A DNA stretch of 64,000 nucleotides. Origin: Rhopalosiphum padi. Its lineage: Eukaryota > Arthropoda > Insecta > Hemiptera > Aphididae. The position numbers were made by a program, and so were the translations under genes. The stretch is taken from contig NC_083598.1 of assembly GCF_020882245.1 (NCBI RefSeq), forward strand, positions 2,349,178 to 2,413,177, written 5' to 3'. The notes under the pieces are model-generated. The model saw only the letters and a list, made by a program, of their open reading frames with translations. It was not told the DNA's origin and did no database searches. Positions 62,840 to 64,000 of this stretch are shown here, one piece after another; the stretch's first letter is position 1, and each line of letters opens with the position of its first letter.

Positions 62840-64000
62840 CTGTGGAAACCAACGGCAATCGTTTACGGTTGAAAATCCGATTTAATATAACAGTAATAAT
62901 AGTAATAATAATAGTCTACGGCAGAACTCGTTTATTGCAGTGCTAAACAAAAAATTTCGCGCAGCATACTCATCGCGTTTAGTGTTATATTTATACTGGA
63001 AACCAATTATTAACTAATAAATAAATGGTATTTTGTTCGTTGATTTTGTGTTATGCGATAAACAGTATAATATGTACCTACGAAAAAATATTAAGCAAGT
63101 GCACAGAGTTACTATGACGTATTAAGTAGGCCACAGATAAATATCTCATATTATACCGTTGATAATTAATTATTCACAGTGTTGACGTTTTAGTAATGAT
63201 TATTATTTTGCCAATGTATCATTCACCCTTAACGAATTTCCGGTGATAAATAACCAGTAGTGACCAATGGCGTGTTGGTGTGGAAGGGATGAGTGTTAGT
63301 TTTAGATGTGTACAACGTTATGCGGGCTTTGATGTGCCAGACTAGTTTTACACCGGGCCGTTAATTGGTTCGCGAGACAAACATTTTTATTTCATAATCA
63401 AAGGTAAATATAACAATATAGTATTCACGATGAAATCCGACATAGACATTGTTGTTATATTTATGACGACCCGCAAAAGCGTTATCTACCGCATTTACCC
63501 ACAATTTTAAAAAAAATAATTAATAAAAAATATTATTATACTATGGACAAATTATAAGTAAGAAATATTTTTATACTGGACTAGATTTATTTATTTTGAA
63601 TTTCACAAATCAGCGAGTTTCTATAGCCACATTCTGTATTTAATTTTTGAAAACTATCGCCAAATTAACATATATATTTACAAAATACCAATTAAAACAA
63701 TGGAATTATTATTAGAAACCAATAATAATTTATGACGTAAAAACAATATTATATTATATTATTTTAGTTAAAATTATAATAATAATAATAATAATAATAC
63801 AAAAATCATGGCTGCAGAGGAGAACATATAAGATTAGTATAATAATATTGTTATAAATAGGGCTTTTCACTCGGATAATTCTATCAGGTTTTGGGTTTCG
63901 AGTGTTGGTTGTATCCAGATGTTCAAACATTGGAATAAAACATTTAAACAAACGTTTTTTATATTAATAACCATCATTATTCGAGTTATATGGATTAAAC
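62840..64000 (-). other. Rdl: upstream Rdl intron sequence to window edge
   Basis: This is the sequence preceding the loop exon on the minus strand. I looked for the M1-M3 coding block and did not find it, so it is probably all intron. It contains a (TAA)n run at 63776-63799 and otherwise ordinary A+T-rich sequence. Nothing else is recognisable. Confidence 0.6.

Noticed and set aside
62393..62885. Long plus-strand ORFs (139 and 159 codons) across the Rdl loop exon
   Set aside because: They are antisense readings of the G+C-rich His/Gly codons of Rdl, with start and stop unrelated to any signal.

Overview
This window is a eukaryotic, very A+T-rich stretch with long gene-free tracts, many (TA)n and (TAA)n runs, GT-AG introns and numerous short DNA-transposon relics. 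The only family I can name with certainty is the insect GABA-gated chloride channel RDL. Together with the base composition and repeat style, this suggests a sap-feeding hemipteran, most likely an aphid. The species cannot be fixed from sequence alone.

Layout. From 1 to about 29.5 kb I see no convincing protein gene. The stretch holds A+T-rich spacer, islands of raised G+C that may be promoters or untranslated first exons, MITE-like elements, a transposase remnant near 21.8-22.0 kb, and two TATA-type core promoter candidates at 22.70 and 22.99 kb. From 29.6 to 30.72 kb lies a CpG-rich block that ends in a strong splice donor and looks like the first exon of a plus-strand gene whose other exons I cannot see. 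From 31.3 to 36.1 kb there are internally repeated sequence and decayed copies of a locus found again at 45-48 kb.

From 38.77 to 39.68 kb a compact four-exon minus-strand gene encodes an unrecognised 206-residue basic protein; all three junctions keep frame. From 41.1 to 48.1 kb lies a minus-strand family of very small genes. Two sets of first and second exons (48.1/47.8 kb and 46.5/46.4 kb) are both in phase with one terminal exon at 45.1-45.2 kb, and a broken copy sits at 41.3-41.4 kb. From 49.16 to 51.86 kb a long inverted repeat made of decayed LINE reverse-transcriptase sequence brackets an intronless, G+C-rich ORF of 175 codons that ends in a basic and cysteine-rich tail.

From 52 to 56 kb there are more copies of a dispersed repeat family, a tRNA-like (possibly SINE) sequence and a G+C-rich island. 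From about 56.2 kb to the end is the 3' portion of Rdl on the minus strand: a long downstream flank, the terminal exon (60858-61151, carrying M4), a 1254-bp intron that carries a copy of the dispersed repeat, and the preceding exon (62406-62839), which encodes a remarkable glycine/histidine-rich cytoplasmic loop. The 5' part of Rdl, with the ligand-binding domain and M1-M3, lies beyond the right edge.

Apart from Rdl, no pathway can be assigned. Gene models were assembled by eye from splice signals and frame continuity. Coordinates of repeats without a clean terminus are approximate.
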